From: Pontiellaceae bacterium B12227
GTDB lineage: Bacteria > Verrucomicrobiota > Kiritimatiellia > Kiritimatiellales > Pontiellaceae
Length of the DNA: 64,000 nt
NCBI GenBank assembly: GCA_029432775.1
Contig: JAROAZ010000016.1
Span: forward strand, 62,001 to 126,000
Reading direction: 5' to 3'
Part shown: one piece after another, positions 1 to 10,626 of the stretch
Position numbering within the stretch: position 1 is the first letter of the stretch
Layout: every line of letters begins with the position of its first letter
Notes under the pieces: model-generated
Seen by the model: only the letters and a program-made list of their open reading frames with translations
Database searches by the model: none
Told to the model about the DNA's origin: nothing
Position numbers and translations under genes: made by a program

Positions 1-1
1 C

Positions 2-2938
2 GAAATCAACTCACCCGACTTTTCCCGCCAGAATCCGGATCTGGGTTTCTGCTCCCGCGAGGCGGAATCCAAGCTGTATAAAACCACCGACCGCGGCAAA
101 ACCTGGACGCGCCAAACGGCTGTTGATTCCGTTTGGGGTGATGAACACCTGAATACCATCGCGGTCGATCCGTCAAACGACCAGATCTGGTTTGTCGGTT
201 CGGGCGACATCACCGACCGCAACAAGTTTTTCTTTACCGCCGCCCAGCCCAATGGATATGCAAGCTACGCCAATCATGATGCAAAAATCTGGCGTTCCAC
301 CGATCAGGGTACCAGCTGGTCCGTGGTTACGCCGGCCGGAATCAATGCCAACGCCTGCATTGTTCGCATCATCGTCCATCCGACCAACTCAAGCATCGTC
401 TGGGCGGCCACCACCTACGGCCTCTATAAATCCACCAACGGCGGCGCCAGCTGGACCGCCAAAACCGGCACGGGGATGGATCACGACATTATTCGTTCGT
501 TCGATATGCACCATGATGAAGATTCGGGACAGGTAACGCTTTTTGCCGTGGACCAGGTCATCTGGGGCGATGCCGGAAATACGGTAACGAATGCGGGCGG
601 CGGTCTCTTCAAAAGCACGGACGAAGGGGAAACGTGGCAGAGCATCAACGGCGATCTCGGCGTGGATGTTTCCGTACTGAAATCCGATTACCAGTTTAAA
701 ACCACTTACTTCAACATGCTCAATAAGTGGTTCGGCATCTCCGACGCATCCACCACCTACACCGTATACCCGACCAATCTGATGAATAATTTCAGTATGA
801 TTCGGGTGGACCCGAATGATGTAAACAAGGTGTTCATCCTCAATGACTATAAGCACTACGGAGCATGGACGACGATGCGCGGCGGCATGGTCTGGCGCAC
901 CGACGACGGTGGAGCACACTGGTTTGCCACGCTGCGCAACGGTACGGCGTGGGAAGGAACCCACCAATCCTACTGGCAGGGACGCGGCAACCCGACCGCC
1001 CATAACATGTTCCTGCGCGGACAGAAAAAGTGGGAGCAGCGCGAATCCTATGAACGCAAGGCGGGTTCCGCCATCGAGTTCAACAGCGACGGCAGTGTGC
1101 TGATGTTCCAGTGGGCCAAAACCCTGGTCCTCTCGGTGGACGGCGGAGACACCTGGTTTGAAAACGATGAGATCGAAGTCACGCCCCACTCGGAAATCTG
1201 GGTGGCCGCGGAAAACAGTAACCTGCCGGGCCACGGATTCGTGCAGGACCCCCGCTTTCCGGAAACCATCTTCATGCCCTGCGGCGAAAACGATTACTGG
1301 ATGCTGGAGCCCGGCGGCGACACGGTGCGTTCCGGCTATCAGGCCGCGCGCCGTGTGGAGCTTGGGTCCTCTGAATACTCCTGTTCATCCATTGCCATTC
1401 ATCCGGATGACACCAACACAATCTATACGCTTCAGTTCCGCCAGGCCAGCGCGGGCGATCTGCTTCGCTCGACCGACGGCGGCGAAACCTTCCAGGAGGT
1501 CGGCGTGGCTCTTGAATGGCCGCCGGGCGAATCGCAAAACGACAGCATCGATCAGCTCTGTCTGACGATTAATCCGGATGATCCGGATTATATGTTCTTT
1601 TGCGTTCCGGATGATGCCGCGGTACATGGCTACACCTGGGACCCGAAGATCAGCCTGACCACGGGTGTGCGCAGAACCACCAACGGAGGACTGGACTGGG
1701 AATGGGCCAACACCGGACTGCCGTCGGACGATGTGCCTTGTGTGCGGTTGGATCCGAACAATAGTTCCAACCTCTATGCGTGCGTATATGGCGACGGCGG
1801 AGGCCTGTATATTTCCACCGACCAGGCCGCCACGTGGACTAAAGACACGCGACTTCCCGCCCAGATTTACAGTGTATCGGACATCCATTTTTCCAATGAC
1901 GGGAAAATGTTTGTCTCCTGCGGCAAGCACAGCGACACCGACTGGAACAACGGCGGCGTCTGGATGAGCGATGATGACGGGGCCAGCTGGACCCAGATTT
2001 TCAAAACCCATTGGGCACGCATGACCAAAACAGCGGCCTATGATCCGAACGTCATCCTGGTGCAGATGAACAGTAAAGGCACGAGCGACATTCAGAACCC
2101 GGGCACCTATCTTTCCAAAGACGGCGGCACGAGCTGGATCAAAACCAATATCGGCAATCCGCAGTCGGACCGCATCAACGAAATCGCGATCGATCAGGTG
2201 GTGAGCAACCGGTATTATGTTTCCACCCAGGGCTGCGGCTGGCTGCGCGGCGATGTGATCGATTCCGATAACGTGGCTCCTGAATTTTCCGGTTTGCCGG
2301 CGCATTCCAACGCCGTGCCGTTGGAGCTGTATGCGGACGCGGTGGATGATGCAACCGATGGCAATACCGATGTGCTGGCATATTCGCTGACGCTGGGGCC
2401 GGAGTGGCTGACGGTGAGTTCCAACGGAACGCTGAGTGCCACGCCGCCGGCCGATGCCGTCGGCTCCTATCTCTGCCAGGTCCAGGCGGATGATGGAAAC
2501 GGTTTGAGCGATCGCGAAATATTCCGCTTCGTGGTCAGTACCAACGCCGGGGCCTATTTCGCATCCTGGATGCGCGGCTTTCCAGGGGTTGGAAGTTTCA
2601 GCAACCCCGAAGACGATCCGGACGGCGATGGAATTAACAACCTTTCCGAATACGGATTTGGCGGAGACCCAGCGGTTGCCCATTCTCCCGCGCACATTCT
2701 TCCAATCCTTGGAAAAAGCGGCGGCAATCTGGAATATATTTTCCGGCGCCGCACGGATGCCGACACGCGGGGATTGGATTACACGCTCATGGCCACCGAC
2801 GATCTGGCTTCCAATGATTGGAACCCCTTCGAACCGCCGTCCACCACCGGAACGGTTACGGCCGATATTGAAGCGGTAACCAACTCCATTCCGACCACCG
2901 GAACGAATCTGTTCTGGCGTTTGGAAATCCACCTGTAG
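2..2938 (+). CDS. Secreted Asp-box (BNR/sortilin-like) beta-propeller protein, 5' partial
   Basis: The frame is open from base 2, so the true start lies upstream of the window. About ten Asp-box motifs of the form S-x-D-x-G-x-T-W recur through the first 2.2 kb (for example STDQGTSW, KSTNGGASW, RSTDGGETF, LSKDGGTSW), which predicts one or two beta-propellers of the GH74/sortilin/exo-sialidase type. A putative Ig-like (He_PIG-type) domain follows around bases 2270-2540 (PEFSGLP to DREIFRFVV). Near the C-terminus a calcium-binding stretch (DDPDGDGINNLSEYG) resembles the tails of large secreted PVC proteins. It sits just upstream of a sulfatase, so a role in binding or cutting an extracellular sulfated glycan is likely. 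No catalytic residue can be assigned, so the activity is open. Three TTCCAA-type palindromes lie in its last 260 bases. Confidence 0.8.
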   Translation, partial: EINSPDFSRQNPDLGFCSREAESKLYKTTDRGKTWTRQTAVDSVWGDEHLNTIAVDPSNDQIWFVGSGDITDRNKFFFTAAQPNGYASYANHDAKIWRSTDQGTSWSVVTPAGINANACIVRIIVHPTNSSIVWAATTYGLYKSTNGGASWTAKTGTGMDHDIIRSFDMHHDEDSGQVTLFAVDQVIWGDAGNTVTNAGGGLFKSTDEGETWQSINGDLGVDVSVLKSDYQFKTTYFNMLNKWFGISDASTTYTVYPTNLMNNFSMIRVDPNDVNKVFILNDYKHYGAWTTMRGGMVWRTDDGGAHWFATLRNGTAWEGTHQSYWQGRGNPTAHNMFLRGQKKWEQRESYERKAGSAIEFNSDGSVLMFQWAKTLVLSVDGGDTWFENDEIEVTPHSEIWVAAENSNLPGHGFVQDPRFPETIFMPCGENDYWMLEPGGDTVRSGYQAARRVELGSSEYSCSSIAIHPDDTNTIYTLQFRQASAGDLLRSTDGGETFQEVGVALEWPPGESQNDSIDQLCLTINPDDPDYMFFCVPDDAAVHGYTWDPKISLTTGVRRTTNGGLDWEWANTGLPSDDVPCVRLDPNNSSNLYACVYGDGGGLYISTDQAATWTKDTRLPAQIYSVSDIHFSNDGKMFVSCGKHSDTDWNNGGVWMSDDDGASWTQIFKTHWARMTKTAAYDPNVILVQMNSKGTSDIQNPGTYLSKDGGTSWIKTNIGNPQSDRINEIAIDQVVSNRYYVSTQGCGWLRGDVIDSDNVAPEFSGLPAHSNAVPLELYADAVDDATDGNTDVLAYSLTLGPEWLTVSSNGTLSATPPADAVGSYLCQVQADDGNGLSDREIFRFVVSTNAGAYFASWMRGFPGVGSFSNPEDDPDGDGINNLSEYGFGGDPAVAHSPAHILPILGKSGGNLEYIFRRRTDADTRGLDYTLMATDDLASNDWNPFEPPSTTGTVTADIEAVTNSIPTTGTNLFWRLEIHL
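2700..2714. repeat. TTCCAA-N3-TTGGAA palindrome inside the propeller gene
   Basis: TTCCAATCCTTGGAA, perfect 6-bp arms. A looser copy (5-bp arms) lies at 2580-2594. Confidence 0.85.
2809..2823. repeat. TTCCAA-N3-TTGGAA palindrome inside the propeller gene
   Basis: TTCCAATGATTGGAA. It is read here in the frame that gives S-N-D-W-N. Confidence 0.9.
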
Positions 2939-3042
2939 TCCATCAGCGCCTATCCAAAAGATTAGCCACTTGGAGCGAACACACCTCTGAAATACGTGTA
3001 CATTCATCAGTTGAAGAGCACGCATTTTACAGGAGCAGCAGG

Positions 3043-4638
3043 ATGAAACTGAACAACGCGAAACTCATTGCAACCATCGGCCTCTGCAGCCTGACGGCTC
3101 TGGGAGCAAACAAGCTGCCGAACATTCTCTGGATCATTACCGACGACCATCGGGCTGACTCCATTCAGGCGTACAATCGCGCAACGACGGGACAGAACTA
3201 CAGCAAACTCGGCTATGTCATGTCGCCCGAGGCCGATAAGCTCGCGGACGAAGGGACCCTCTTCACCCGGGCCTACTGCAACTCGCCGGGCTGCGCCCCG
3301 AGCCGGACGTCCATGCAGTACGGCATGTATCCGCACCACAGCGGGCACTACGGTTTTAAAAAGTCGCACGGATCGGCCGACTTCGTGAAACCGGTGCTTC
3401 CCGAGCTGATGAAAGCGCAGGGATATCAGACCGCCCTGTTCGGGAAAACCGGCTACTACATCAACCGGCGCGATGATAAAGGGAAGATGAAACCCTACCC
3501 GCTGCACGAGGTTGAAGTCACCCTGCGCAACCTGTTCGATCACACGCAGGGCGGGTGGTCGAAAACCGCCGAGTTTAAAGATAAGAAGAAAAGTGCATCG
3601 GTTGAAACCTGGGGATTGGAAGAACCCGTGGTGATCCGGACCCCGGTGAAGGGAGCCATGGAGCCGGACATGCAGGCGGCTAAAGATAAGCTGTATCAGG
3701 AGCAGGATGTGCTCTGCGCCTATGCCCGCGAAACGAGCACGCTGGTGATCGGAGGGCTCAGCCCACGGGAAACGGAACAGACGGTCGACGGGCACATTGC
3801 CCGCAACTTCATGGCCTGGCTCAAAGAAACCGGCCCCACCTATACCACGCCCTGGGGCGACCACCGACCGGCGCCAGGCGCAGACCAACCGCTGTTCGCC
3901 AACCTCAGTTTCCATTTCCCGCATACTCCCATTCTTCCCTCGAAGGAGTTCCGCAACCTCTTTCTGGCGAAAGAAAAAGAAGCGGCGTATAAAGTCCCGC
4001 CGTTCAGCAAAGCAGAACTGGAAAAGCTTCCGCCGCAGATGCAGCGCTGGTTCCGCAAAACCAACTTTGCCGACATGAAAGACGAAGACAAGCGCCAGTC
4101 GATCCGCGACTACTATGCCTTCTGCGCCATGGGCGACAAGCTGGTGGGCCAGTCGGTGAACGCCTTTAAAGAATACAGCCGAAGGAACGGCCGCGAGTGG
4201 ATCATCATCTATGTCATCGGCGACCACGGCTGGCATCTCGGCGAACAGGGCGGCACCTCCAAGTTTGCCCCCTACGACACCTCGAATCACTGTGCCTTCT
4301 CCATGCGCAACCGCGAGACCAACGGAAAACCCGGTGAAAAATGGGGCCAGAAGCCCGGCGAAGATATTCAATGGGCCCTGCATGCGCCCCGCGAACAAGC
4401 AGAGCTGATGCTCTTCGACCTGCGGCTCGATCCCCATGAACAGAACAATGTGGCCGACGACCCGCGCTATGCCGCACTGGCCGACTGGTTCCGCGTTAAA
4501 CTGGGCCGCATTACCCTCGGCGACGGGCGGGCGGAGTGCGATTGGTCGCAGGAAAACGAATATATCCTCAGCGACTTTGCCAAGGGAGCCCACGATCATA
4601 AGCTGAATATTCCGCCCGCTCTGATTCCTTCTATATAA
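3043..4638 (+). CDS. Secreted sulfatase 1 (Cys-type, S1 family)
   Basis: Hydrolyses sulfate esters, most likely on a sulfated polysaccharide in the periplasm or outside the cell. The 531-residue product has a signal peptide (first ~22 residues), then the metal-binding start of the alkaline phosphatase fold (PNILWIITDDHRADS). Cys84 in CAPSR is the residue converted to formylglycine. A late VIGDHGWHLGEQG motif supplies further metal and sulfate ligands and resembles iduronate-2-sulfatase-like members. The start is supported by an AGGAGCAGCAGG ribosome site. It stands between the propeller protein and a sensor kinase. Being Cys-type it needs a formylglycine-generating or anSME enzyme, and none is encoded in the window. 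The exact sugar substrate cannot be read from sequence. Confidence 0.93.
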   Translation: MKLNNAKLIATIGLCSLTALGANKLPNILWIITDDHRADSIQAYNRATTGQNYSKLGYVMSPEADKLADEGTLFTRAYCNSPGCAPSRTSMQYGMYPHHSGHYGFKKSHGSADFVKPVLPELMKAQGYQTALFGKTGYYINRRDDKGKMKPYPLHEVEVTLRNLFDHTQGGWSKTAEFKDKKKSASVETWGLEEPVVIRTPVKGAMEPDMQAAKDKLYQEQDVLCAYARETSTLVIGGLSPRETEQTVDGHIARNFMAWLKETGPTYTTPWGDHRPAPGADQPLFANLSFHFPHTPILPSKEFRNLFLAKEKEAAYKVPPFSKAELEKLPPQMQRWFRKTNFADMKDEDKRQSIRDYYAFCAMGDKLVGQSVNAFKEYSRRNGREWIIIYVIGDHGWHLGEQGGTSKFAPYDTSNHCAFSMRNRETNGKPGEKWGQKPGEDIQWALHAPREQAELMLFDLRLDPHEQNNVADDPRYAALADWFRVKLGRITLGDGRAECDWSQENEYILSDFAKGAHDHKLNIPPALIPSI

Positions 4639-4689
4639 AGGCGGGCAGGCAGGCTTGGAATAGACTCTTCCCGCAGGTAGAGTGCATTA

Positions 4690-6879
4690 ATGAGCAGATA
4701 TCGAACATTTTGGGCCGTTGCGTTGCTGTTGCTTGCAGGAAGCGCGGTTGCTCAGAATCCATATAAATCCATTCAGGATATTCGGATCCTGAAACCGGCC
4801 GAAGCCGCCCGGGGCCTTGCGGTTGAAGTGGAATCGCAGTTAGTCTGGGTGGATCCTCTGCGCGGCAGCTTTTTTCTGAACGATGGAACAAACGGCATCT
4901 ATGTGCGGTATCGCCTGAAAGAGGATGAAGCCTGCACACTGAAGCCCGGCGATGTGGTCCGGGTCGCCGGAAGAACCGGAGCCGGTAATTTTGCGCCGGA
5001 GATTCTCCCCGATTCCGTCAACGTGGTTGGCCACAGGCCGCTCCCGCCGGGAAAGAACTTCTGGTTCGGCAACCTTGATTCGCCGACCATCGACTGCGAC
5101 TGGATCGAGCTTCGCGGGCGGATGATTTCCTATGAAATCATACCGGACGCATTTGCCATCGCGATTGAGATGGTCCGCGAAGGACGGAGCATGTTCATCC
5201 AGCTTCCTTTGAACCCGGAGAATGAAAAACGGCTTCCGGAGCTGATGTTCCACTGGCTGAAGTTCAATGCCGTTGTCGGCACCGTTCACAACGGAAACCG
5301 CCAGTCCGTGGGACGTATCTTTCATGTTTCATCGGCCGAAGACTTCGTGATCGATGGCGCTTCGCTGACAGAAGCGCTGAGTGAAGTGCAGAGTGCACAA
5401 CCCATTCATGAACTGATGCAGCTCGACATGAACCACCGAAGCATCGTTAAAACCTATGGAACCGTTACGCACGTCGACGAACGCGAAGTTTTCCTGCGTG
5501 GCGAGAAAGCCGCACTGGACGTTCGGATGCAGAACACGGCGCACCTCTCGGTCGGAGATGTCATCGAAGTGGTGGGACTGACCCTGCCGCAGGAAATTAC
5601 CCCTGCCTTCCGCGCCCACTCAGCAGAGCTCCTCCGGAAAGAGCCGGAGCCGCTTCCGGTTAAACTGGCCTCCGTCTCTGCGGTGAATGACACCCTGAAT
5701 TATGACCTGATCGAGATCGATGCCCAACTCGTCGAGATCGGGCGCTCCTTCGGCGTAATCGATGCCGATATCGCAGTGGAGCGACAGATTAAATTGCTCT
5801 GCAGTTCAGGCGGAAAGTTATTTGAAGCACATCTGCCCGCCGGCAGCTCCCCGGGCGACTCGGTTAAACCCGGTGCAACGGTCCGGCTGACCGGTCTATG
5901 CCATGTGGTTCGGGAAAACTGGCGACCCTGGACGTTGGACATCGACGGATTCCGGCTTCAGCTGCGCAGTTCATCGGATATTGAAGTGCTTGCCTCAGCG
6001 GCCTGGTGGACCCCGGTCCGCCTGTTCTGGCTGGCCGGCAGCGCGCTGGCGGTTTCAATGCTGTTCTTCGTCTGGGTACTGCTGCTTCGTAAAACGGTGG
6101 ACCGCCAAACCCGCATTATCGGAGACAAGGTCGAGCGCGAAACCACCCTCAACGAGCGGCAGCGTATTGCCCGCGAGCTGCACGACAATCTCGAACAGGG
6201 ACTGGCCGGGGCAACGATCCAGCTGAGTGGATGCCGGCGGTTGGTGGAGTTGAATAAAGAACAGCTTCTCGAAACACTGGCGGAGTCGGTACAGTTGGCC
6301 GATGCAGCCGACCCGGAACTGCAGTCCCGACTGAAACTTTTGGAAAAGGATTTAATCGACGCAGCCGCAAAAAGTGAGCGGGCGATCTCGGTGGTGGATA
6401 ATATGATTACGCACTGCAGCGACGAATCGCGGGCAACCATTCTGGAACTGCGCGGCGGTCTGCTGGAAAAAATGGATCTGGTTTCCGCGATCGAGGTTTC
6501 CATGAACCCGCTTGCCGAAGAGTGCGGCGCCGAACTGGTTTATAATGTCACAGGCCGCCCTGCCCGCCTGGAGCTTGATGCCGAGAGAAATCTGTTGTTC
6601 CTGATCAAGGAAGCAGTCAGCAATGCAACCCGCCATGCTTCCCCCTCCCGCATCGAGGTCGGCATTCATTTTTCCGAAGATGGGCTGCGCCTCTTTGTTC
6701 AGGATAACGGATGCGGGTTCGTAACAGATGCCCTTCCAAAGGTTGGAAGATTCGGATTACAGGGCATGCGGGAACGGGCGAAACAACTGAGTGCCGACAT
6801 CACCATAGAAAGTGAAGTCGGCAGCGGCTCCCGTGTCAGCGTAGAAATGAAAACACTCAAAAACTGGTTGGTGGATTAA
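4690..6879 (+). CDS. Membrane sensor histidine kinase, NarL/HisKA_3 type, with OB-like sensor region
   Basis: Sensor of a two-component system, 729 residues. A signal peptide (ends near AVAQ) leads a ~420-residue extracytoplasmic part in which strand-rich units with phrases such as [22 protein letters not shown] and [10 protein letters not shown] recur. These look like repeated OB-fold-like domains (inference). One transmembrane segment follows at about residues 444-466. The HisKA_3 box [16 protein letters not shown] puts the phospho-acceptor at His498. The HATPase_c part shows the N box ([13 protein letters not shown]), the G1 box (DNGCGF) and a GLQGMRERA motif. The response regulator starts one base after its stop, so the two are translated together. 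Its place inside the sulfatase cluster suggests it senses a glycan-derived signal. A palindrome lies in its ATPase domain. Confidence 0.9.
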   Translation: MSRYRTFWAVALLLLAGSAVAQNPYKSIQDIRILKPAEAARGLAVEVESQLVWVDPLRGSFFLNDGTNGIYVRYRLKEDEACTLKPGDVVRVAGRTGAGNFAPEILPDSVNVVGHRPLPPGKNFWFGNLDSPTIDCDWIELRGRMISYEIIPDAFAIAIEMVREGRSMFIQLPLNPENEKRLPELMFHWLKFNAVVGTVHNGNRQSVGRIFHVSSAEDFVIDGASLTEALSEVQSAQPIHELMQLDMNHRSIVKTYGTVTHVDEREVFLRGEKAALDVRMQNTAHLSVGDVIEVVGLTLPQEITPAFRAHSAELLRKEPEPLPVKLASVSAVNDTLNYDLIEIDAQLVEIGRSFGVIDADIAVERQIKLLCSSGGKLFEAHLPAGSSPGDSVKPGATVRLTGLCHVVRENWRPWTLDIDGFRLQLRSSSDIEVLASAAWWTPVRLFWLAGSALAVSMLFFVWVLLLRKTVDRQTRIIGDKVERETTLNERQRIARELHDNLEQGLAGATIQLSGCRRLVELNKEQLLETLAESVQLADAADPELQSRLKLLEKDLIDAAAKSERAISVVDNMITHCSDESRATILELRGGLLEKMDLVSAIEVSMNPLAEECGAELVYNVTGRPARLELDAERNLLFLIKEAVSNATRHASPSRIEVGIHFSEDGLRLFVQDNGCGFVTDALPKVGRFGLQGMRERAKQLSADITIESEVGSGSRVSVEMKTLKNWLVD
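6734..6748. repeat. TTCCAA-N3-TTGGAA palindrome inside the kinase gene
   Basis: TTCCAAAGGTTGGAA, read in the frame L-P-K-V-G-R. Confidence 0.85.
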
Positions 6880-6880
6880 A

Positions 6881-7516
6881 ATGGGAAAAAAGGTTCGTGT
6901 ACTGGTGGTGGATGATAATGCGCTGATGCGCCTCGGATTAACGGAGGCCATTGCGATTGAACCGGACCTGGAAGTGGCCGGGGAAGCGGGAAACAGCGAA
7001 GAAGCGCTGAGCATGTTCAGGAATACGCAGCCGGATGTGATCACCATGGACTACCAGATGCCGGGCGGGGAAACCGGTATTGAGTGCACCCGGAACATCA
7101 TATCGGAAAACCCGGATGCCAAAGTCATTCTACTTTCCGTTTTTGATTCCGAAGAGGATATTTACCAGGCACAACGTGCCGGGGTTAAGGGTTATCTTAC
7201 CAAAAAGAGCGGAGGGGTTCGCGATGTGATCTCCGCCATTCAGGAGGTCGCGGCCGGCGGAAGCTATTTCCCGGCAGCCATCGCGGCCAAACTTGAAAAA
7301 CGGCTCCGGCAACCGGATCTCACTCCTCGGGAAATGGACGTGCTCGAACTGCTTGCCGAAGGCAACATCAACAAAGAAATCGGCGACATCCTCGGCATAT
7401 CGCTCGCCACGGTTAAACTGCACATGGGTAACCTGCTGGAAAAACTCAATGCGGCGGACCGTACGCAGGTTGTGGTTATTGCCTATAAGCGCGGTATTCT
7501 GCATCTAGACGATTAA
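6881..7516 (+). CDS. Response regulator, NarL/FixJ family
   Basis: Transcription factor partner of the preceding kinase, 211 residues. The receiver domain has the acidic pair near the start (VVDDN), phospho-acceptor Asp57 in TMDYQMPG, and the conserved Lys in [10 protein letters not shown] LuxR-type helix-turn-helix follows ([15 protein letters not shown], then [19 protein letters not shown]). Only one base separates it from the kinase stop. The next gene down is the FAD-oxidoreductase/sulfatase run, which is the natural candidate target, but no binding site could be identified. Confidence 0.94.
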   Translation: MGKKVRVLVVDDNALMRLGLTEAIAIEPDLEVAGEAGNSEEALSMFRNTQPDVITMDYQMPGGETGIECTRNIISENPDAKVILLSVFDSEEDIYQAQRAGVKGYLTKKSGGVRDVISAIQEVAAGGSYFPAAIAAKLEKRLRQPDLTPREMDVLELLAEGNINKEIGDILGISLATVKLHMGNLLEKLNAADRTQVVVIAYKRGILHLDD

Positions 7517-7617
7517 GCGGAGGCCCCGGCAACTGCTCTATATACTATCGGCTAGATAGGCAGATCGGCTGGTTCATGTAAAAACCCCGTATCACTTCAA
7601 ATTATACAGGGGAAATA

Positions 7618-10600
7618 ATGAGATTACTATCACTCCGATTCGTATTGGGTTTATGGGCGGCATCTGCGGTGATGGCTCCTGCACATGCATTTGAAAATGT
7701 CCGCGGCCATTGGCATCTCGATGACGGCGTGGGAATGCAGATCACCGATGCATCGGGACACAGCAATTCCGGTTCTGCAGAAAACGTTCAATGGAATGCC
7801 GGGGTGCGGCATGCCGGCCTGCTTTTCGAGGATAAAGCGTTCGTAAATTGCGGCCGAGATGAAAGCCTGAGTCCGACAGCGGGTCTCACTATTGAGACGT
7901 GGATCAAGGTATGGAAGCCGGCCTTTGAGAAAAACGCCGCAATTATTTCAAAAAAGGGATCGTATGAGCTGCGGTTTGCGCCGGGTAAAAAACTATCGTT
8001 CCTGCTGAACCTGAACGGAAATGAGGTTGAGCTGACTTCCACCCCGCTGGATTGGAAAAACAGTGACTGGTACCATGTGGCCGCAACCTTCGATGGACGG
8101 AACACCCGACTCTATCTGAATGGAACACTGAACAGTGAAACCAAAGCCCGGGGCAGCATAACCGTCAGCAACTCAGATTTGTTGCTGGGCGCCTCCAAGA
8201 ATCATGCAGGCCTGCGCGGCCGGATGGATGAAGTGCGCATTGCCGGCCAGGCCTTCCGTACAGATGAGATCATGGCATCGTACGACGAGGGAAAATACGA
8301 GTTGGAGCGTCAGGCCAGCAACTTCAGCGGCTATTTCACTAAAAAGAACAAACGCAAAGCCACGCCCGTCATTCCGGGCACACTCTGGATCGATGCCGAG
8401 GATTTTGATGATTACGGCGGCTGGTGGATGGACAACCAGTTTGTGCCGCAAATGGGCTCTCCCTATCTGCTGGCAGCCGGGATCGGGGTGCCGGTCGAGG
8501 ATGCAAAAACCGTTATTACCATTCCGGAAAAAGGAGCATACCGTCTGTGGGTCCGTACGCGCAACTGGTTGAAGGATCATGCCCCCGGAAAATTTAACGT
8601 GCGCGTCGGCGGGATCGCTTCCGGCAAAACCTTCGGCGCAGAAAATACCAGCCAATGGATCTGGGAAAACGGTGGCACCTTTCAATTAAAAAAGGGTGAG
8701 TCGGAACTGTCGTTGACGGATCTGACCGGATTCTATGGCCGTTGCGATGCGCTGATTTTAACCAAAGACATGGACTATAGACCGGCGTCGGATTTGACGG
8801 CCTATAAGACGGAACGCGCCTGCCACACCGGGATGTCCGTGCTCGCAAAAGATGCGGGCGACTTTGACGTCATCGTGGTCGGTGCCGGTGTGGCCGGAAT
8901 CAATGCCGCAATTTCTTCCGCACGAACGGGCGCCAGAACCGCGCTGATTCAGGATCGGCCGATGATTGGCGGCAATAACAGTCTGGAACTCGGCGTGGTT
9001 GTTTCCGGGCCGGCCCACCATGGCCATCCGAATGCACGCGAAGGCGGACTGAACGAAGAGATCGGGCGCGAGCGGGCCAATAATTTTCATGGAAAATGGA
9101 GTCAGGGTGCCGAACTCATCGCGGCCAGGGAAAAGAATCTGACGATCTTCCTGAATACGCACGTGAACGAGGTTGAGCGCGATGGACATCGCATTAAGGC
9201 GGTCAAGGCGTTCAACATGATTGACGGAAGCCGCTCGCGCTATACGGCAAAACAGTTCATTGATTGCACCGGCGACGGATGGCTGGGTTATTATGCCGGT
9301 GCACAGTACCGCATCGGCCGCGAAGCCCGTTCCGAGTTCAACGAAGATCATGCGCCGGAAGTGGCTGACAACATTACCATGAGCGGGTGTTTAATGTCGG
9401 GCCACACCCTCTGCTATAACACCAAAAAACTCAAAGAACCGGAGCCGTTCACGGGCCCGGACTGGTTATGGGATATTTCGGTCAATGCAGAAGATCTTGA
9501 AGCACGCAGGGATTTCAAAGGCAGTCATACCTATGGTCGCTGGTGGCAGGAAAATGTCGGCGAAGTAGACGACCTGTGGAATCCGGAAAACGCACGCGAT
9601 GAGTTGCTCATTTTAAACCTCAGCTACTGGAACTGGATTAAAAATGAATCCTCCGCAAAAGACGAAGCGGCAAACTACAGAATGACCATTCTTCCGATCG
9701 GCAATGCCAAGCGAGAGACCCGTCGACTGGTTGGAGACTATATCCTGACTCAGAATGATGTCTTGGGTGCGACCCCGTTCGACGACGCCATTGGAAGCGG
9801 TGGCTGGTCGCTCGATATTCATAACCCGCAAGGGATCTTTTCGAAACGGGGTCCATTTGATTTCAACACCCATTCTCCGGTCAATCCCCTACCGTTCCGC
9901 ATGCTCTATTCCAAAAACATTGAGAACCTCATGTTTGCAGGACGCAACGTTTCCGTAACGCACACGGCACTGGGCAACGTCCGCGTCCAGGCAACCACGG
10001 GGATCCTCGGGCAGGCAGTCGGTACGGCGGCAGCCATGTGTGTTGCAAAAGAAACTGATCCGCGCGGCCTGTATCAAGAGCATATCCGGGAGCTGCAGCA
10101 GCAGTTACTGAAAGATGATCAATATATCATCGGCTTGAAAAATGAAGATCCGGACGATCTGGCTCTGGCGGCCTCCGTCTCCGCTTCCAGTGAAAAATCG
10201 ATCCTGTTCAGTGCTCAGAACGTAATCAACGGCGTGGCCCGGATTGTCGGCGAAGAAAAGAATATGTGGGCTTCGGACCCGAACGAAGCCATGCCGCAAT
10301 CCATCCAGCTGGATTTCGGGAAACCGACACCACTGACCTCCGTTTACCTGACCTTCGATACAGAGCTGAATGCCAAGCGGCACGCCAGCTGGGAGCATAA
10401 GCCAAGTGAACGTTTTGTTCCCGAGTCGGTACGGAATTATCGTATTGAAGTGCTCAATGGCAGCACCTGGAAAACAGTAGCGGCGGTTAAAAATAATTAT
10501 CAGCGCCGCCGTATTCACCGATTCCCGGAACTGACGGCATCCAAAGTCAAAGTGATCGTTGAGAAAACCAACGGCGATGCATCAGCACGCATCTATGAAA

Positions 10601-10626
10601 TTCGCGCTTACAACGAAAGTAAATAA
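7618..10626 (+). CDS. Secreted LamG / FAD-dependent oxidoreductase / discoidin-like fusion
   Basis: A 1002-residue secreted protein with three parts. After the signal peptide (ends about APAHA) comes a LamG/concanavalin-like domain at roughly residues 30-205 ([20 protein letters not shown]). From about residue 417 there is a FAD-dependent oxidoreductase with the dinucleotide fold [15 protein letters not shown] and the second flavin motif [15 protein letters not shown]. The last ~130 residues resemble a discoidin (F5/8 type C) domain ([19 protein letters not shown]). This kind of FAD protein is common in PVC and Bacteroidota glycan loci, but its reaction is unknown to me. A good ribosome site (AGGGG) precedes the start. 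The stop overlaps the ATG of the next sulfatase by one base, so they are co-translated. Oxidation of a sugar or sugar-acid inside the glycan pathway is an inference. Confidence 0.85.
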   Translation: MRLLSLRFVLGLWAASAVMAPAHAFENVRGHWHLDDGVGMQITDASGHSNSGSAENVQWNAGVRHAGLLFEDKAFVNCGRDESLSPTAGLTIETWIKVWKPAFEKNAAIISKKGSYELRFAPGKKLSFLLNLNGNEVELTSTPLDWKNSDWYHVAATFDGRNTRLYLNGTLNSETKARGSITVSNSDLLLGASKNHAGLRGRMDEVRIAGQAFRTDEIMASYDEGKYELERQASNFSGYFTKKNKRKATPVIPGTLWIDAEDFDDYGGWWMDNQFVPQMGSPYLLAAGIGVPVEDAKTVITIPEKGAYRLWVRTRNWLKDHAPGKFNVRVGGIASGKTFGAENTSQWIWENGGTFQLKKGESELSLTDLTGFYGRCDALILTKDMDYRPASDLTAYKTERACHTGMSVLAKDAGDFDVIVVGAGVAGINAAISSARTGARTALIQDRPMIGGNNSLELGVVVSGPAHHGHPNAREGGLNEEIGRERANNFHGKWSQGAELIAAREKNLTIFLNTHVNEVERDGHRIKAVKAFNMIDGSRSRYTAKQFIDCTGDGWLGYYAGAQYRIGREARSEFNEDHAPEVADNITMSGCLMSGHTLCYNTKKLKEPEPFTGPDWLWDISVNAEDLEARRDFKGSHTYGRWWQENVGEVDDLWNPENARDELLILNLSYWNWIKNESSAKDEAANYRMTILPIGNAKRETRRLVGDYILTQNDVLGATPFDDAIGSGGWSLDIHNPQGIFSKRGPFDFNTHSPVNPLPFRMLYSKNIENLMFAGRNVSVTHTALGNVRVQATTGILGQAVGTAAAMCVAKETDPRGLYQEHIRELQQQLLKDDQYIIGLKNEDPDDLALAASVSASSEKSILFSAQNVINGVARIVGEEKNMWASDPNEAMPQSIQLDFGKPTPLTSVYLTFDTELNAKRHASWEHKPSERFVPESVRNYRIEVLNGSTWKTVAAVKNNYQRRRIHRFPELTASKVKVIVEKTNGDASARIYEIRAYNESK

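Noticed and set aside
1385..3025. Long open frames opposite the propeller gene (and similar ones opposite other genes, e.g. 10650-11891, 17694-18776)
   Set aside because: They are antisense to clear genes in GC-rich DNA and their translations lack any domain; treated as shadows.
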